Source: Novakomyces olei (taxonomy: Eukaryota > Ascomycota > Novakomycetes > Novakomycetales > Novakomycetaceae). From it: a stretch of DNA of 64,000 nt. The notes beneath the pieces are model-generated. The model did no database searches, had not been told where the DNA came from, and was given only the letters and a program-made list of their open reading frames with translations. The stretch covers positions 806,001 to 870,000 of the forward strand of contig JADEYG010000001.1 in NCBI GenBank assembly GCA_016906335.1. Direction: 5' to 3'. Each line of letters opens with the position of its first letter. Positions within the stretch are counted from its first letter, which is position 1. Positions 53,401-64,000 of this stretch are shown piece after piece. A program made the translations under genes and the position numbers.

Positions 53401-53485
53401 GCTGCATTCAGTCTATGAATTAGATTCTCCGCTAAAACCACGATATGTAAAAGGCCGTTTACAGTTTGAGTTCCGCTTCCGCCAT
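47466..53485 (-). CDS. ECM29: Proteasome adaptor/scaffold ECM29
   Basis: Ecm29 is a HEAT-repeat protein that tethers the 19S to the 20S proteasome and recruits it to membranes or stress sites. Seven exons are proposed: 53463-53485, 53313-53412, 53241-53267, 53032-53196, 48062-52839, 47960-48024 and 47466-47842. They give 1844 aa, against 1868 in budding yeast. The 5' exons restore the family N-terminus (LNAAEFKIALADKESKLEKT, then LAPILLKLDSPNEAVRQKV). The ATG at 52881 that opens the long frame is inside an intron; exon 5 starts at 52839 after CCTAATGATCAG. Exon 6 and exon 7 restore SVAMKNYMSQEAVVLLSASF and RDKDGNIVPTRLDEYV. HEAT motifs continue through the large exon. Exon 1 (23 nt) is the least certain. 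Confidence 0.88.
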
Positions 53486-53851
53486 TGCCGGAACTGCCTT
53501 GATGCTGCCGCGTGGACAGACGCGTGTGCAGCTTGCGTAAGTGGTATCTGCCTGCACATGACTGTAATCATAAAAATACTAAATAGACTACGTAATTCTC
53601 CTAATTTGCTATACTATTTGGGTAAGCGTGATGATTATGATGGAATAATGTATGGAGCGACAACGGGTCTGCTGATCATTAGACTGAAAAATTAATAAAT
53701 AAAATAATAAATAATAAATAAAAAATAATAAATAATAAATAATAAATAATAAATAATAAATAATAAATAAAAAATAATAAATTAATTAATTAATTAATTA
53801 ATTAATAAAATATTAATAAAACAATAATCATCAAAGGACCGGTTAATGTAG
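53486..53851. promoter_or_regulatory. bidirectional promoter, ECM29 and MSM1, with AATAAATAAT tract
   Basis: This is 366 bp between divergent starts. The half next to MSM1 is a nearly pure A/T repeat field (53693-53815) of TAAATAA units ending in TTAA steps. Confidence 0.6.
53693..53815. repeat. AATAAATAAT/TTAATTAA simple repeat
   Basis: Tandem 7-bp TAAATAA units (about 12) are followed by a TTAA-type run. It is intergenic. Confidence 0.9.
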
Positions 53852-55604
53852 ATGAGAGGCCCTCGTCCACCGGTCTTTGGACTGGCGCAAAGACTATGCG
53901 CGAGTCTTTGCGGACGCAAGCGTGCGTATACGTCTGTATCAAAACCTTTCATTGCCAGCACACCAATCTTCTATGTCAATGGCAGTCCGCACTTGGGTCA
54001 TTTGCATACGCTTGTGCTGACAGATACGATAACACGGTTCCAGCGTCTCTTGGGCAGGGACGCTTTGCTCTGTACGGGCACTGACGAGCACGGGCTTAAA
54101 GTACAAAGAGCTGCGGAAAAAGCTCACCTTGATCCGCAACAGTTTTGCGATATAAAAAGCCAAACTTTCCGTGATTTGGCGCCGATGGCCGGAGTGCATC
54201 CAGACATGTTTGTGCGTACAACAGACGCGGATCATGTGGCAGCAGTGCAGGAATTTTGGCGTCGGCTTGTCAGTTCGGGCTACGTTTACAAGGGCCTCCA
54301 TGAAGGGTGGTACTCGATTGATGACGAGACTTTTTTCCCGGCCAATGGGATAGAGCCGCGAGTGCAATCAGATGGATCAACAAAGATGGCGGCCATAGAA
54401 ACCGGGTCAGTAGTGGAATGGACAACTGAAGAAAACTATCAATTTCGTTTAACCTCGTTCCGCGATGAGCTTTTACGACTATACGAAGAACAGCCTGACT
54501 TTCTTGTCCCCACAGAGTACCGTAATCAGATCGTTGATCACTTGAAACACTCGCTACGTGATCTCAGTCTTTCACGGCCACGGTCGCGGCTCACGTGGGG
54601 CATAGCGGTCCCCGATGATCCTTCACATACAATCTATGTTTGGCTAGATGCGCTTATTAATTACATCACAAAGTGCGGCTTCCCTTGGGCTACTGCAGAG
54701 GACATGCAAAGAGGCGGCTGGCCCATGGATGTTCATGTGATTGGCAAGGATATTACCCGGTAGGATTATATGCATATTTACGTTTATTTGCCAACGCGTA
54801 TTAACACCCAGATTCCACGCTATCTATTGGCCCGCATTCTTAATGGCCACGGGTATCCCGTTGCCAAAGCAAATAGTAGGACATGCTCACTGGACAATGG
54901 AAGGCATGAAGATGTCAAAATCGCGGGGCAACGTTGTTGATCCTGTGGAAATTCTTCACGAGCACGGAATAGATCTGGTCCGATACTACTTGATGCGCGA
55001 TGGCCGTTTATCCGCTGACTCGGATTTTTTACCCTCGAAACTAGGTCTCTATTACAATCAGCTACGCTCGCAAATGGGCAATCTACTGCAGAGAATCTTG
55101 TCTAAACGGCTTTGCTCTGAGCATGCACAGATCGTGGCGGCTTTGGCTTCCCAGCCGAACTTTGATGCTCAAGATAAAGAGTTTGCTGCTAAAATTGATA
55201 CACTATCCAAAGCAGTTCCCGCACTTGTAGCAAAGTATGATATCTCTGGGTACCTGGACAATGTTGCCGACCTTGTTTCAGAGGCCAACAAGTACGTGCA
55301 AGCTCAAGCTCCCTGGGCTATTGCAAAAGCTTTGCGGAATAGTGCATCGCAAACGGAGGCCGGTGAACAAATGTCAGAGCGCGAACAGAGACTAAACAGA
55401 ATAATTTATCTGGCTATGGAGGCCACAAGAATCGCTGCCATCTTGCTCATTCCTGTTATGCCTTCAAAGTCAAACGAAGCTCTGGACTGGCTCGGTGTTT
55501 CACCTGCACAAAGGTCGTATGCTTATGCTCATGTCGGCGACGACAATTCATACGGCCATTTGACTCCCCCTAAAGATACCCTTTTTCCTGAAAAATATGT
55601 TTAA
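53852..55604 (+). CDS. MSM1: Mitochondrial methionyl-tRNA synthetase
   Basis: MSM1 charges mitochondrial tRNA-Met with methionine. Exons are 53852-54759 and 54812-55604 (52-nt intron, GTAGGA donor, ACCCAG acceptor), giving 566 aa, close to yeast Msm1. The class I HIGH motif appears as HLGH in YVNGSPHLGHLHT near residue 48. GTDEHGLKVQ follows near 75. KMSKS is intact (MKMSKSRGNVVDP near 335). The anticodon-binding helical part follows. The N-terminus is Arg-rich (MRGPRPPVFGLAQRLCASLC), fitting a presequence. The stop lies 27 bp from the stop of POLD2 on the other strand. Confidence 0.95.
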
Positions 55605-55631
55605 ACGCTTTTATTAATTTTTATTATATCT

Positions 55632-57143
55632 TTATACAGTGGCAAAAGCAGAGTCAAATTGTAGTAATGTTGACTCTAACGAAGCAAGATTCACAAGAAC
55701 CGCCTGCTTTGTTTCTTTGAAACGTGGCACCATAATCAAGCGGCAAACTTGACCATCACCTCCGTTTACCAGTGTCGTTCCGTATTCTTTTTGATTGCCG
55801 ATAAAATAGACATGGGGAAGCGTTTCCAGTACAAAGGGGTCCCTGTCAGGGAAGGGATAGCAATCTGTAAATTAGTATGAATTATAGAAAATAACAAGTG
55901 GATGAATAAGTACAAAATACGTAGCAAGCACTTACAAAGGGTATCAGGAGCAGTGGGGGCAATATGCCGCCAGCGTAGAGTATTATCCATCATTTCCAAG
56001 CGATCAGATCCAGCCACGTATCTGAAAATATCATCAATATTCTGTCCCGAGGTCCCCAAGATGCTCACGCCACCAGCTTTCCACCGACATGGATTTGTAG
56101 TGCTTGTAAACGCAGACCCGTGGAACATGTGAGCAACAGGGGTGAGCGACGAATGTAGTGGCTGTTGAGGCAGTGCAATATTTGTGGGATCGTGCTCCCC
56201 GGGCATAATGTCCACAGAAATGCTGGGGAGTATACTCTCCAGGAAAGTGTCAAGTACAAGAGACGGTTTTGCGTTGTAACTTAAAGAATCGTACCCGTAC
56301 TTTTTCGATTTCCGGGGGGCTTCCACCGTGGAGATATTTACAGAGTCTCCGGCAAATATGACTTTGGATATTTGTGAAATGGCCTCCTCGTTTCCCAGTT
56401 CGCCAGTCAAATAGGAGCTGAGCAAGCTCAGTTCCAAATCATCGGTACCGTCACCAGATATATCCAGTCCGCTAACGAGTAAAACACTTTGGCCCACTGA
56501 AGTATTGCTGTTCCCACCCGTCTCTGTCTGGGTTTGCGTCTCCTCTTTTTGATCGGTTCCAATATCATCCTGAGGCGGATAGTCCGCAAAACAGATATCG
56601 ACCACGTGAAACTCTCCAGCCTCTGTTTCACTTCCCAGCACGGCACATACAACGCCAGTAACTAAACGACCCTCATCCACAATATTGCCCGTAAGCCGTA
56701 CTCGTCCGGAATCGTCTTCCAGGACAATAGTATCGTTGCCGGGAGAACAGTACTTGTCTTGCGGGGGCGGCATTGTGATTGATTGCTATAGGGAAAATTA
56801 GATAAAAATCCGTAAAAAGATTTACAGATAAATATACAAAACTTGTGTCAAACGCAAGATATACCTCGTTGGCCAAATCTTTCAAGACGTTTGGCTTCAG
56901 AATCATGTCGCAGTACAGCGTGCCTGTGACCCAGCACAGATTGCCTTGCCGCACATCTAGAACGCGATCCACTGGACTCGCGTCCGGTAATGAAGACCAT
57001 CGAGCATGAGCCGCGATGTTTGTGGCCTTTTGCAGTTTCGCAAGCCTTACATAATATATATTTGCATACTGCTGTGTAAACGATCGGTTTTTGGAGACGT
57101 ACTCGTCCGAGACGCTCCAATTAACGCGTTCGCGTCGCGTCAT
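55632..57143 (-). CDS. POLD2: DNA polymerase delta small subunit (POLD2/Pol31/Cdc1)
   Basis: This is the essential B-subunit of replicative DNA polymerase delta, an inactive calcineurin-like phosphoesterase fold with an OB domain. Exons are 56865-57143, 55936-56785 and 55632-55864 (introns 79 and 71 nt), giving 453 aa (human 469). Exon 1 has SFTQQYANIYYVRL and the OB strand GNLCWVTGTLYCDMILKP. The exon 2 join restores CSPGNDTIVLEDDSGRVRLT. Family motifs include IMPGEHDPTNIALPQQPLH and LGTSGQNIDDIFRY. Exon 3 restores CYPFPDRDPFVLETLPHVYF and runs to FATV. An Asp/Thr-rich insert (about residue 165) is not in the human protein. Confidence 0.95.
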
Positions 57144-57526
57144 TATGCGGTAGGTGCTGTCGCGTTGGCAATTATATTATTCATACGCTAATCATGTGGA
57201 GTCCATACTATAATTATATTAATTTGAAATAAACCCTAGACTCGTTAGCCATGTTACCACAACTGATACTCATTACTCGCTCTATGATTACATATCACTA
57301 AATTATATATCCACAGGGTTAGGGTTAATCGACCTATCTAATAAATTAACTTGCTCTTAACAAGCCTTATACCAACGACATGGTCCATAAAACTTGTATA
57401 TAATAGCAAAGTTTGTCGTCGGTTCTAATGAATGACCTTACAAGACGCATATTTAAAACTGCTGTTCACTGTATTCGTATTACACGCGTTAAAGTTTTAT
57501 ACACAAAATCTGTCTAAATCTACAAA
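57144..57526. other. spacer with telomere-like GGGTTAGGGTTA
   Basis: This is 380 bp between the POLD2 start and the SHPRH-like 3' end. It contains two TTAGGG-type units at 57315-57326. It should hold the POLD2 promoter, and the units could be a Tbf1/Teb1-type factor site. No gene was found. Confidence 0.5.
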
Positions 57527-60500
57527 TCATTTCCACGTCTGTGATCCTGAAAGGCAATCAATAAGATCCTCGTCGCGAACCATTTCGCCTACAGCCGAGA
57601 CTGTATCCTTTCCCAATACCAGTTGTTTATCCAGCCGTTCCGTATCATTTGCATTGTTTCTTTTATTTTCCGATATTTCTAGTATTTTTGACTCTACCGT
57701 ATCCGCCACAACATACACCCAAACGTTTGTCTCCCGTGACTGGCCGATTCGGTGGACGCGAGAGACGGCTTGGCTCTCAATCGCAGGGTGGAGTAGCGGC
57801 TCACAGAGAAACACGTTTGTTGCGTTTACCAATGTGAGCCCAGACCTAGGATTAGTGACTCATTGATCTCAATTATACACATAAACAAGACAATAAAGAC
57901 AATAATGAAAAAAGAAAGAAAGAAATGAAATGACATGAAATTAATTAAATTACTATGAAAATAAAAATGGTAAGCCTCAAAAAAATAATGTAACATTAAA
58001 TTTCCTCCTTTGTCTTTTCATTTTCTGACTTACGATTGCGATATGCCATTCAATAGCAATACCTCAATGCGAGGCGTGGTCTTGAAAAGCGCAACTGGAT
58101 CCTGAGCCTTGGCTGAAGAGGAAAAGCTTTCAAACCTCAAGCTCTCTAATCCATTAGCCTTGAGACTATGCTGAATCAATGTTGAAACGCCCGGCCATTG
58201 AGAGTAGATAATGCTCTTTGGATTATCTTCAAGAGTACGCAAATAAAGCAAATGGGCGACGAGAGAGTCAATCTTTGATCCATAAGACACTTTGATCTGG
58301 ATCTTTCTTATCGCCTCCAACATCTCAGGGCTGGGCGTTGTGTATGAGTGAGGGCGGCTATTAGAACTTTCAGATGTGCCATTTGCTCTTGTGACTTCCA
58401 GTCGAAGAGTAATCCTGTGAATATCCGCATGACTCAATACTCTTTTGCAAGAAGGGCAATTATGATGCTGACGGAACCAAAGACGGAAGCACTCTGTACA
58501 ATAAACGTGACCACAGGTTGTTATAAGGCCGCGCTTAAATACTTCTTGACAAATAATACAGATCCTAGATGCGTTATTGCTGTCTGATTCGTTTAGATGA
58601 CGCAGATATCGGAGCCTTGATTCTAATTGGCGAATCTGGCCAGAAGCGTTTTGTTCACGCTGGCAGTTTTGTTTTAAACGTTGCCTCAAAATATCGTCAG
58701 CTGTCGCCTCCTCTGTATCCTCCGGAACGCGTTCTAATAAGGTATCTGAAATTTCTTGAAGCTGACGATAATATTCCAAACGCTCATTATAAATTTGACG
58801 GTACAACTCGATTTCTTTTTCCAATTCTTGAATTGCTCTGCTCTGATCTAAATAAGCTTTTTGCATTCGATTCAGTTCGGTTTGAGCAATAGCTCGATCC
58901 TCCTCGCGAACTCCATCCTTTGCGACTCTACGAAGATCTGTCAGTATAGACTTTAGTGAGCCCGTTTTGTCTGTAGACGGACGCGTGCGCAGACGGGTGT
59001 CTGTCAGTTCTTGCACTAAAAGACCGAGATCAATTTGATCGGGTTTCGCCTCTTCATTATTGGGCTCAGGCTCGGATTCTCCAGTGGCAGTTTCATCCAC
59101 TGCAGAAACTGCTTTTGAGCCATCCTTTGGCAAAGAACTTTCTGCTGCACTACTATTTGGCTCATGGGCAGGCTTGCCGTCCGCAATCAAAGGATTGTTT
59201 CGAGACTTGTCAGCCAAAGAATCGGAATCTACACGATTCTCTTCGGACTTTTTCGCTCTATTTTTCTTCTTTCTCTCCTCGGGCGGTTCAATATTGCTTT
59301 CCCTGTACAAACTTGCCAAGAGCGCTCGTTTGATGTCTCCCTCCACGAGCATACTCATTTGCCCCGTTACTGCCATCGATCTGTCCGCAACCATTTGCCG
59401 TAAAGCCTCCTGGTAAAAAAAGGCAATCTCTTGTGCATCAAGCGACTGAGCGTACTCCTCCCCGCTGGGATCCCAGTCCCGATCGACCAGGTTTGTAAGC
59501 AAAAGCTGGATAATCTTCTCCCTCCATTCATCGAGAACGTTGGCCTGATTATTCAAGCATTCAGAGAGGACTTCGAGCCTTTCCAGGTACCGCCTAGACT
59601 GAATTCCGCCCGTGAATTTAGGGTACTTTATCTCGGGTATCTCTACGAAATCTTGCTTGTCTGCAGACTGGCGTAAATCCGACATCATCTCTACTGCACG
59701 TCTTTCCGCTTGTTTAAGGATGATTCTTCTATCGTTCTGGGCCTGTTGGTAGTACTCTTCTTCCTGCTGCTCATTTCCCAGATTGAAATGAATACTGCCC
59801 GTGTAAAAATTCAGTTTGTGTTGCAACAGCATCCACAATCGCGCCCTACGAAAATCTTTTGCCTCTCCACTATTGTTGTTGCCATTACTAATATTATCGT
59901 CGAGAGACTGCCTGTTTGCATATTCACGAATTTCCGAGCCCACAGAGTCTACAGCTGCAAGAGCCTTTTCGTGTTCTTTCAGATGGTCATGGATCCAAGC
60001 ACGTTCGAGAACAAGAGCGTATCTCTGCCTCTTTGCGTTATCAAGAAGGCCCTGTGTTTGATCGGTCATTGTCTGCATGACTTCAGCAAGTGTACGCAAG
60101 CTGCCACCGCCTAGAGTCCGGCTGTTTTGCATTCCAATCTGAGGGTGGCAGCAGATTTGACGGAGTCTCAAGAACCAGGACCTTAGCTTTTCCAGCACAT
60201 TGGGGACACGTTCATCTAAGCCAGGAATACACGATAAATCAAGCGGCTTTGACCCGTCTACTACAGCTTCAATACTGGCTTCTTCAACGCCCATTCCCAT
60301 CAGCATTGACCGTAGAGTATCGAGGTAGTTTTGCTGTTCAATCGGAGTAAAATTGATACTGACTACATATTTATTCTGACGCGGGAGCGATAGGTCTTGC
60401 AAAACATCATTTTTTGAGTTTCTGCAAGCTATTTGATGGAACAATGTCTTTAGCGCTAAAGAATCAGGCCGTAAATTGCCCTGTGCAGACCCGACAAGCC

Positions 60501-62058
60501 GGTCCCAGAAACCCTTGTCATACACAAAGGGCTCAAACCGTAAAAAATAAAATAAAAAATACAAATCTCCAAGCTCGCGTCTGACTGGAGTGCCACTCAT
60601 GGCCCAAGCATTGACGCGCGGAATCTGGCACGCAACTCGTGTAACACTGGAGAACGAGCCCTCAACCATCTGCGCTTCGTCTATACATACACGCCACCAT
60701 TCTAGCTGTGTCAATAGTGAAGTTGGCCGTTGCCTCCTTTGGCTGCTGGGCTGTCCAAGAGTTGTATTGCCGCCCACATCCTTCGACCTCAAGTTCCGAT
60801 CAGGCGGGGCCGCAGCAAAATGCACTTCTGAACGCATAACGCTGTACGTAGTCAGAACTATATCGCACTCTGCAAACTCGGAGAAAGATTCCAGACTATG
60901 CTTTGTAGCCCCGCGATAGACCATGACCGAAAGGGAGGGAGCATGCTGTTCTAATTCGACCATCCACTGACTCAAAATTGGTAAAGGACAGACAATAAGA
61001 GTCGCGCTGCTCTTTACAAGGTCCCTACCAGGAAAAAGCGGGTCTGTCGAGAACTCTCTAGTGTTTTCAGTCAAGGCCCCTGGCGCCTCCTTATGCCCAT
61101 GTGACTCGGTACGCCGTGGATTGGACAGGACAAGCGCAATCATTTCAACTGTCTTACCCAGCCCCATTTCGTCAGCCAAAATTCCTCCTCTTGGGTACCG
61201 TTTCAAGAGTGCCGTTGGCTCTGTAGAAGACAATCTTTCAGTTGGAGGCTCTACCATTGCTCCCACAGAGCTGCTGGCCAACACTCGACGGCCTTGGATC
61301 GTGTAGTAGTGCCACCAGGGCGGCAAACCCGGTATTTGGACATGCTCTCTTGCCTGCATCCAAGCAACAGCGCGCTTCTGGAAGGGCAGCAGTACTGAAT
61401 GCAGCCGCTCCGGCCGAATATCTGGCACTCGTCCGGAAGAAGGCCGGTAAGCATTATCGTAAAACAGGGCAGAGCTCAAAGGCCCAAATTCCTCACTGGC
61501 ATCTTTCAGATGGGGTAGAAAAGCGGGCATTGCGTCGGGATACTCGCGCAGACGTGCATACGGATAGATGCAGGTATCAGGTAGCTGATCAGCAATTTGC
61601 ATCACCCGATGCTGGACCGCTATCGCTAGACGGTTAGGATACTGTAATGTGCTTTGCAGCCAAATTTGAGGAGCCAGTTGCCGCGAATTTCGTGGGCGAG
61701 GCTGCCTGCAGCCGGGAAGGATGGAAGCCAAGTTGTAAATTTGAGCAAAACTAGTCGCGTCCACAGCGAGATCGCATAGGCATTCGCTGGTTAGTAAAGA
61801 ATAAACGCGTACTAAATTATCATCTTCTTCCGGCACGAGTTCCAGCTCCACCGCCAAATTGTTTGGGAACGCGGTGCTACCGACTTCAGACGCGTCCGTC
61901 TCGATACAAAGCTGGTGCAAAGTGATCGCGGTGGCGGCAGAATCAGTTCGCTGGCGTTTGAGCGGCGGCCGCTCAACCTCGTCATGCTCGTCGTCTTTTA
62001 CTGGAGAATACGTCCTCAGAACGACGGCCTCTATTCTGTGTATGCAGTCGGGCGGCAT
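57527..62058 (-). CDS. SNF2-family ATPase with inserted RING (SHPRH/Irc20 type)
   Basis: SHPRH/Irc20 proteins are DNA translocases and ubiquitin ligases in DNA damage tolerance and recombination. Exons are 58034-62058 and 57527-57845 (188-nt intron, GTAAGT donor, CTAATCCTAG acceptor), giving 1447 aa. Helicase motif I is DEMGLGKTVEM near residue 298 and motif II is DEAQ near 457. A long charged coiled insert follows. A C3HC4 RING (CIICQEVFKRGLITTCGHVY, then CPSCKRVL) lies at about 1166-1207. The second helicase lobe ends in exon 2 with ATNVFLCEPLLHPAIESQAV and HRIGQ. The start is the first in-frame ATG (62058); a stop lies just above the open TTG at 62091. Budding-yeast Irc20 is 1556 aa. Confidence 0.92.
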
Positions 62059-62872
62059 AGCGCACGGCGCAGTGTAGTCAAAAGCCAACAATCTTCATCG
62101 ATAGCCGCTCTACAGTCGTAAAGCTTTCGGCAATGGCAATCAAAGTGCGACACCGTATTTTTGATTAGTCGGCCATTACGTTTATAATTATAATTATTAT
62201 TTTTAATTATTATTTTTACTTCCCATTTTTACTTCTTAACTACAATCTCACGAGTCCGGTATCTGATTCAAGTAATCTAACTATCCATTCCTTATAGTAA
62301 GGACGAGGCTCTCTATCGACGAAACAGAGTGTGGGATCACAGTCTCAAGAGCGGTATCGCAAAGTAATAGGATTAATCTGTGTGGAACTACGGAAAATGG
62401 GCCGTTATAGACCACGGGCAGACGAGCAAATGCATCGGCTGTTCCCTTTGAACTACATATTCCATACGAACCCCTTTGAATTAGTGGATTAAGTGGCTTC
62501 AAGGCACTATAGCTCGAACATTCAAACATTCAAACATTCAAACATTCAAACATTCAAACATTCAAACATTCAAACATTCAAACATTCAAACATTCAAACA
62601 TTCAAACATTCAATTATTCAATTATTCAATTATTCAATTATTCAATTATTCAATTATTCAATTATTCAATTATTTGAATAATTAAAATATTTTGTTAATC
62701 ATTATATCACACTAAATTATTAATATATCACTAGATTGTTAAATATACCAGTATTATATTGTTGTGGCGATACGTATATTATTCTGATCTCAGATTATAT
62801 AGGTATTTTGACATTTCCTCGGTTCTTGACCCTGCTGATAATCACACCGGCTATGCTCGCTGCTTGGCAACA
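62059..62872. promoter_or_regulatory. divergent region, SHPRH-like and IZH3-like genes, with minisatellite
   Basis: This is 0.8 kb between outward-reading starts. It is dominated by the two-phase 8-bp repeat at 62517-62672 and flanked by AT-rich DNA. No gene was recognised. Confidence 0.55.
62517..62672. repeat. two adjoining 8-bp minisatellites (AACATTCA, then ATTATTCA)
   Basis: About twelve perfect units of AACATTCA run directly, in the same phase, into about eight units of ATTATTCA. The shared ATTCA core shows one array arose from the other. Confidence 0.93.
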
Positions 62873-64000
62873 ATGAGCCGGACAACGCTAGAGCCGTCTC
62901 CTGTGCGGCAAAATGGGCCTCGAAAGCGCCATTTACGGCGGCACTCTTCCTGTCTGGTCCCCGAAACTGCAATGGTACAGGATGCAGAGGACGAGGAGTT
63001 TATGCTGTTCAAAGTAAGGTGAAACGCGCTCTAAAGGCGGCGCTGGTGGATGCAAGAAATGATAAAAAAGACAAAAGAATTGAGGGTTGGGAGACGAAGC
63101 TCTCACTCGCACTCCCAATCTGCTTGTTAAACTGCTCCAGGCCAAGACTAACTGGTAGTTTGATCGATTTCTGACGCGACTGGCTCGACGGCTGGATACA
63201 CTTGAGGCGGCAGGTTTAGCCTCACTGGACGAGGCTAAACGGTCGAGCTATGAGGTTCTGAAAAGTGTGCGTGGCTGTGCGTCTGCTCTTTCGCATGATA
63301 GCGTGGCAGCGCTAACCCGGTCGAGGGTAGTCTCTGTGCTTTCCGCTCTTGAAGATGCAGCTACGGCTCATCGTGGACCCTTGGTCGCCCGAGCTCATGC
63401 GGCTATGGAGTACCTCGAGGCCCGTTTGGTGGAGATGGAGGCTACGGTTGTGGACACTAAAGACAGTTTGAACGACGCTACCAGGTTTATGGCTGCTGCA
63501 ATACGTAATGGTGCCATGCGGTTGCTCACTGTAGACGAAATCCCACACGAGTGGAAGAATAATCATTATATTCTCACAGGGTACCGTTTCTACGAGAGCA
63601 AAGCTGCCTGCGTCGTCAGTATATGGCAGGTTCACAACGAAACCGGGAATATCTGGACACATTTGGCAGGACTCGTTCTCCTGTTTGCTTTAGCCTTTTA
63701 TTATTACCCGCGAAGTGCGGCTTTTGATCTTGCCCAGGTGGGGGACAAAGCAGTCGCCGGCGTTTTTCTAGCAGCAGCAGCCAAGTGTTTGGCTTGCTCT
63801 GCCATCTGGCACACGTTTTGTAACCTGGCAAATCTGCGGCAAATGAAAACGGCAGCGTGTATGGATTACGTGGGAATTTCCGTGCTTATAGCTGCCTCTA
63901 TTATAACCATCGAGTATCATTCATTTTATTGTCAGCCCTGGCAGCGGGCGTTTTACATGTCTTTTACGGGATCGCTCGGCCTTATCGGCATTCTCATTCC
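62873..64000 (+). CDS. PAQR/IZH-family (Izh3-like) membrane receptor, partial at window end
   Basis: PAQR (adiponectin-receptor/haemolysin III-like) proteins are seven-helix membrane proteins. The yeast IZH members affect zinc and lipid homeostasis. Exon 1 is 62873-63013 and exon 2 begins at 63159 (145-nt intron, GTAAGG donor, GACTAACTGGTAG acceptor, phase 0) and is still open at the window end, giving 327 residues so far. A long soluble N-terminal part with a coiled region is typical of Izh3-like proteins. The signature begins near residue 170: ITLTGYRF-like ILTGYRFYESKAACVVSIWQ, then VHNETGNIWTHLAGL. Two or three membrane segments follow. The zinc-binding His of the NETGNIWTH-adjacent segment and SAIWHTFCN is visible. 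The C-terminal half lies outside the window. Confidence 0.88.

Noticed and set aside
1-64000. LTR elements, LINEs or DNA transposons
   Set aside because: I saw no reverse transcriptase, integrase or transposase-like frame and no paired terminal repeats. All repeats found are simple or tandem.

Overview
The window is nuclear DNA of an ascomycete fungus. Coding genes carry short spliceosomal introns, about 38-200 nt and rarely longer. Most have GTAAGT/GTATGT-like donors and a CTAAY-type branch sequence only a few bases before the 3' splice site. Every recognisable protein is of fungal type. CTG is read as Leu at conserved positions (DPM3, POLD2), so this is not a CUG-reassigned yeast. The RasGAP matches the fission-yeast Gap1 architecture closely, and with the SHPRH-type helicase and the Ace2-like factor it suggests an early-branching ascomycete (Taphrinomycotina-like). 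That placement is an inference from memory of protein families. I saw no tRNA, rRNA, CRISPR, LTR element or plasmid/prophage-type feature.

Layout. 0-9.3 kb: a small unknown protein, Ras GTPase-activating protein, DPM3, mitochondrial GTPase MTG1, a LETM1-type inner-membrane protein and prefoldin subunit 3. 9.3-23.7 kb: AUR1 (IPC synthase), a large acidic low-complexity protein, a very long upstream region, an Ace2/Swi5-like zinc-finger regulator, and a small Cys-rich membrane protein in a gene-poor stretch. 23.7-38 kb: a degenerate GH47 mannosidase-like ER protein, MRP10, CCT6, the SWI/SNF ARID subunit SWI1, mL49 and eIF3e. 38-53.5 kb: a DUF3431-type protein, an oxysterol-binding-protein homologue, an AT-hook protein, an R3H-SUZ protein, spliceosomal Cwf18 and the proteasome adaptor ECM29. 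53.5-64 kb: mitochondrial methionyl-tRNA synthetase, DNA polymerase delta small subunit, an SHPRH/Irc20 SNF2-RING protein and the 5' part of a PAQR/IZH3-like membrane receptor cut by the window end.

Functionally this is mostly a housekeeping neighbourhood with no operon logic. Five of about 26 genes serve mitochondrial translation or ribosome biology (MTG1, LETM1-like, MRP10, mL49, MSM1), and three serve the secretory pathway or sphingolipids (DPM3, AUR1, GH47-like). Several genes and exons are invisible to simple ORF calling and were found by reading splice sites: mL49, DPM3, the 3' exons of MRP10 and POLD2, and the 5' exons of RasGAP, SWI1, R3H-SUZ, Cwf18 and ECM29.

I found no convincing undescribed multi-gene system. 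The most unusual items are the GH47 homologue that has lost several family acidic residues, the Cys-rich microprotein with tandem competing splice donors, the Asn/Gln-rich tract in SWI1, and three unrecognised proteins (340-772, 13251-15650, 42898-43997).
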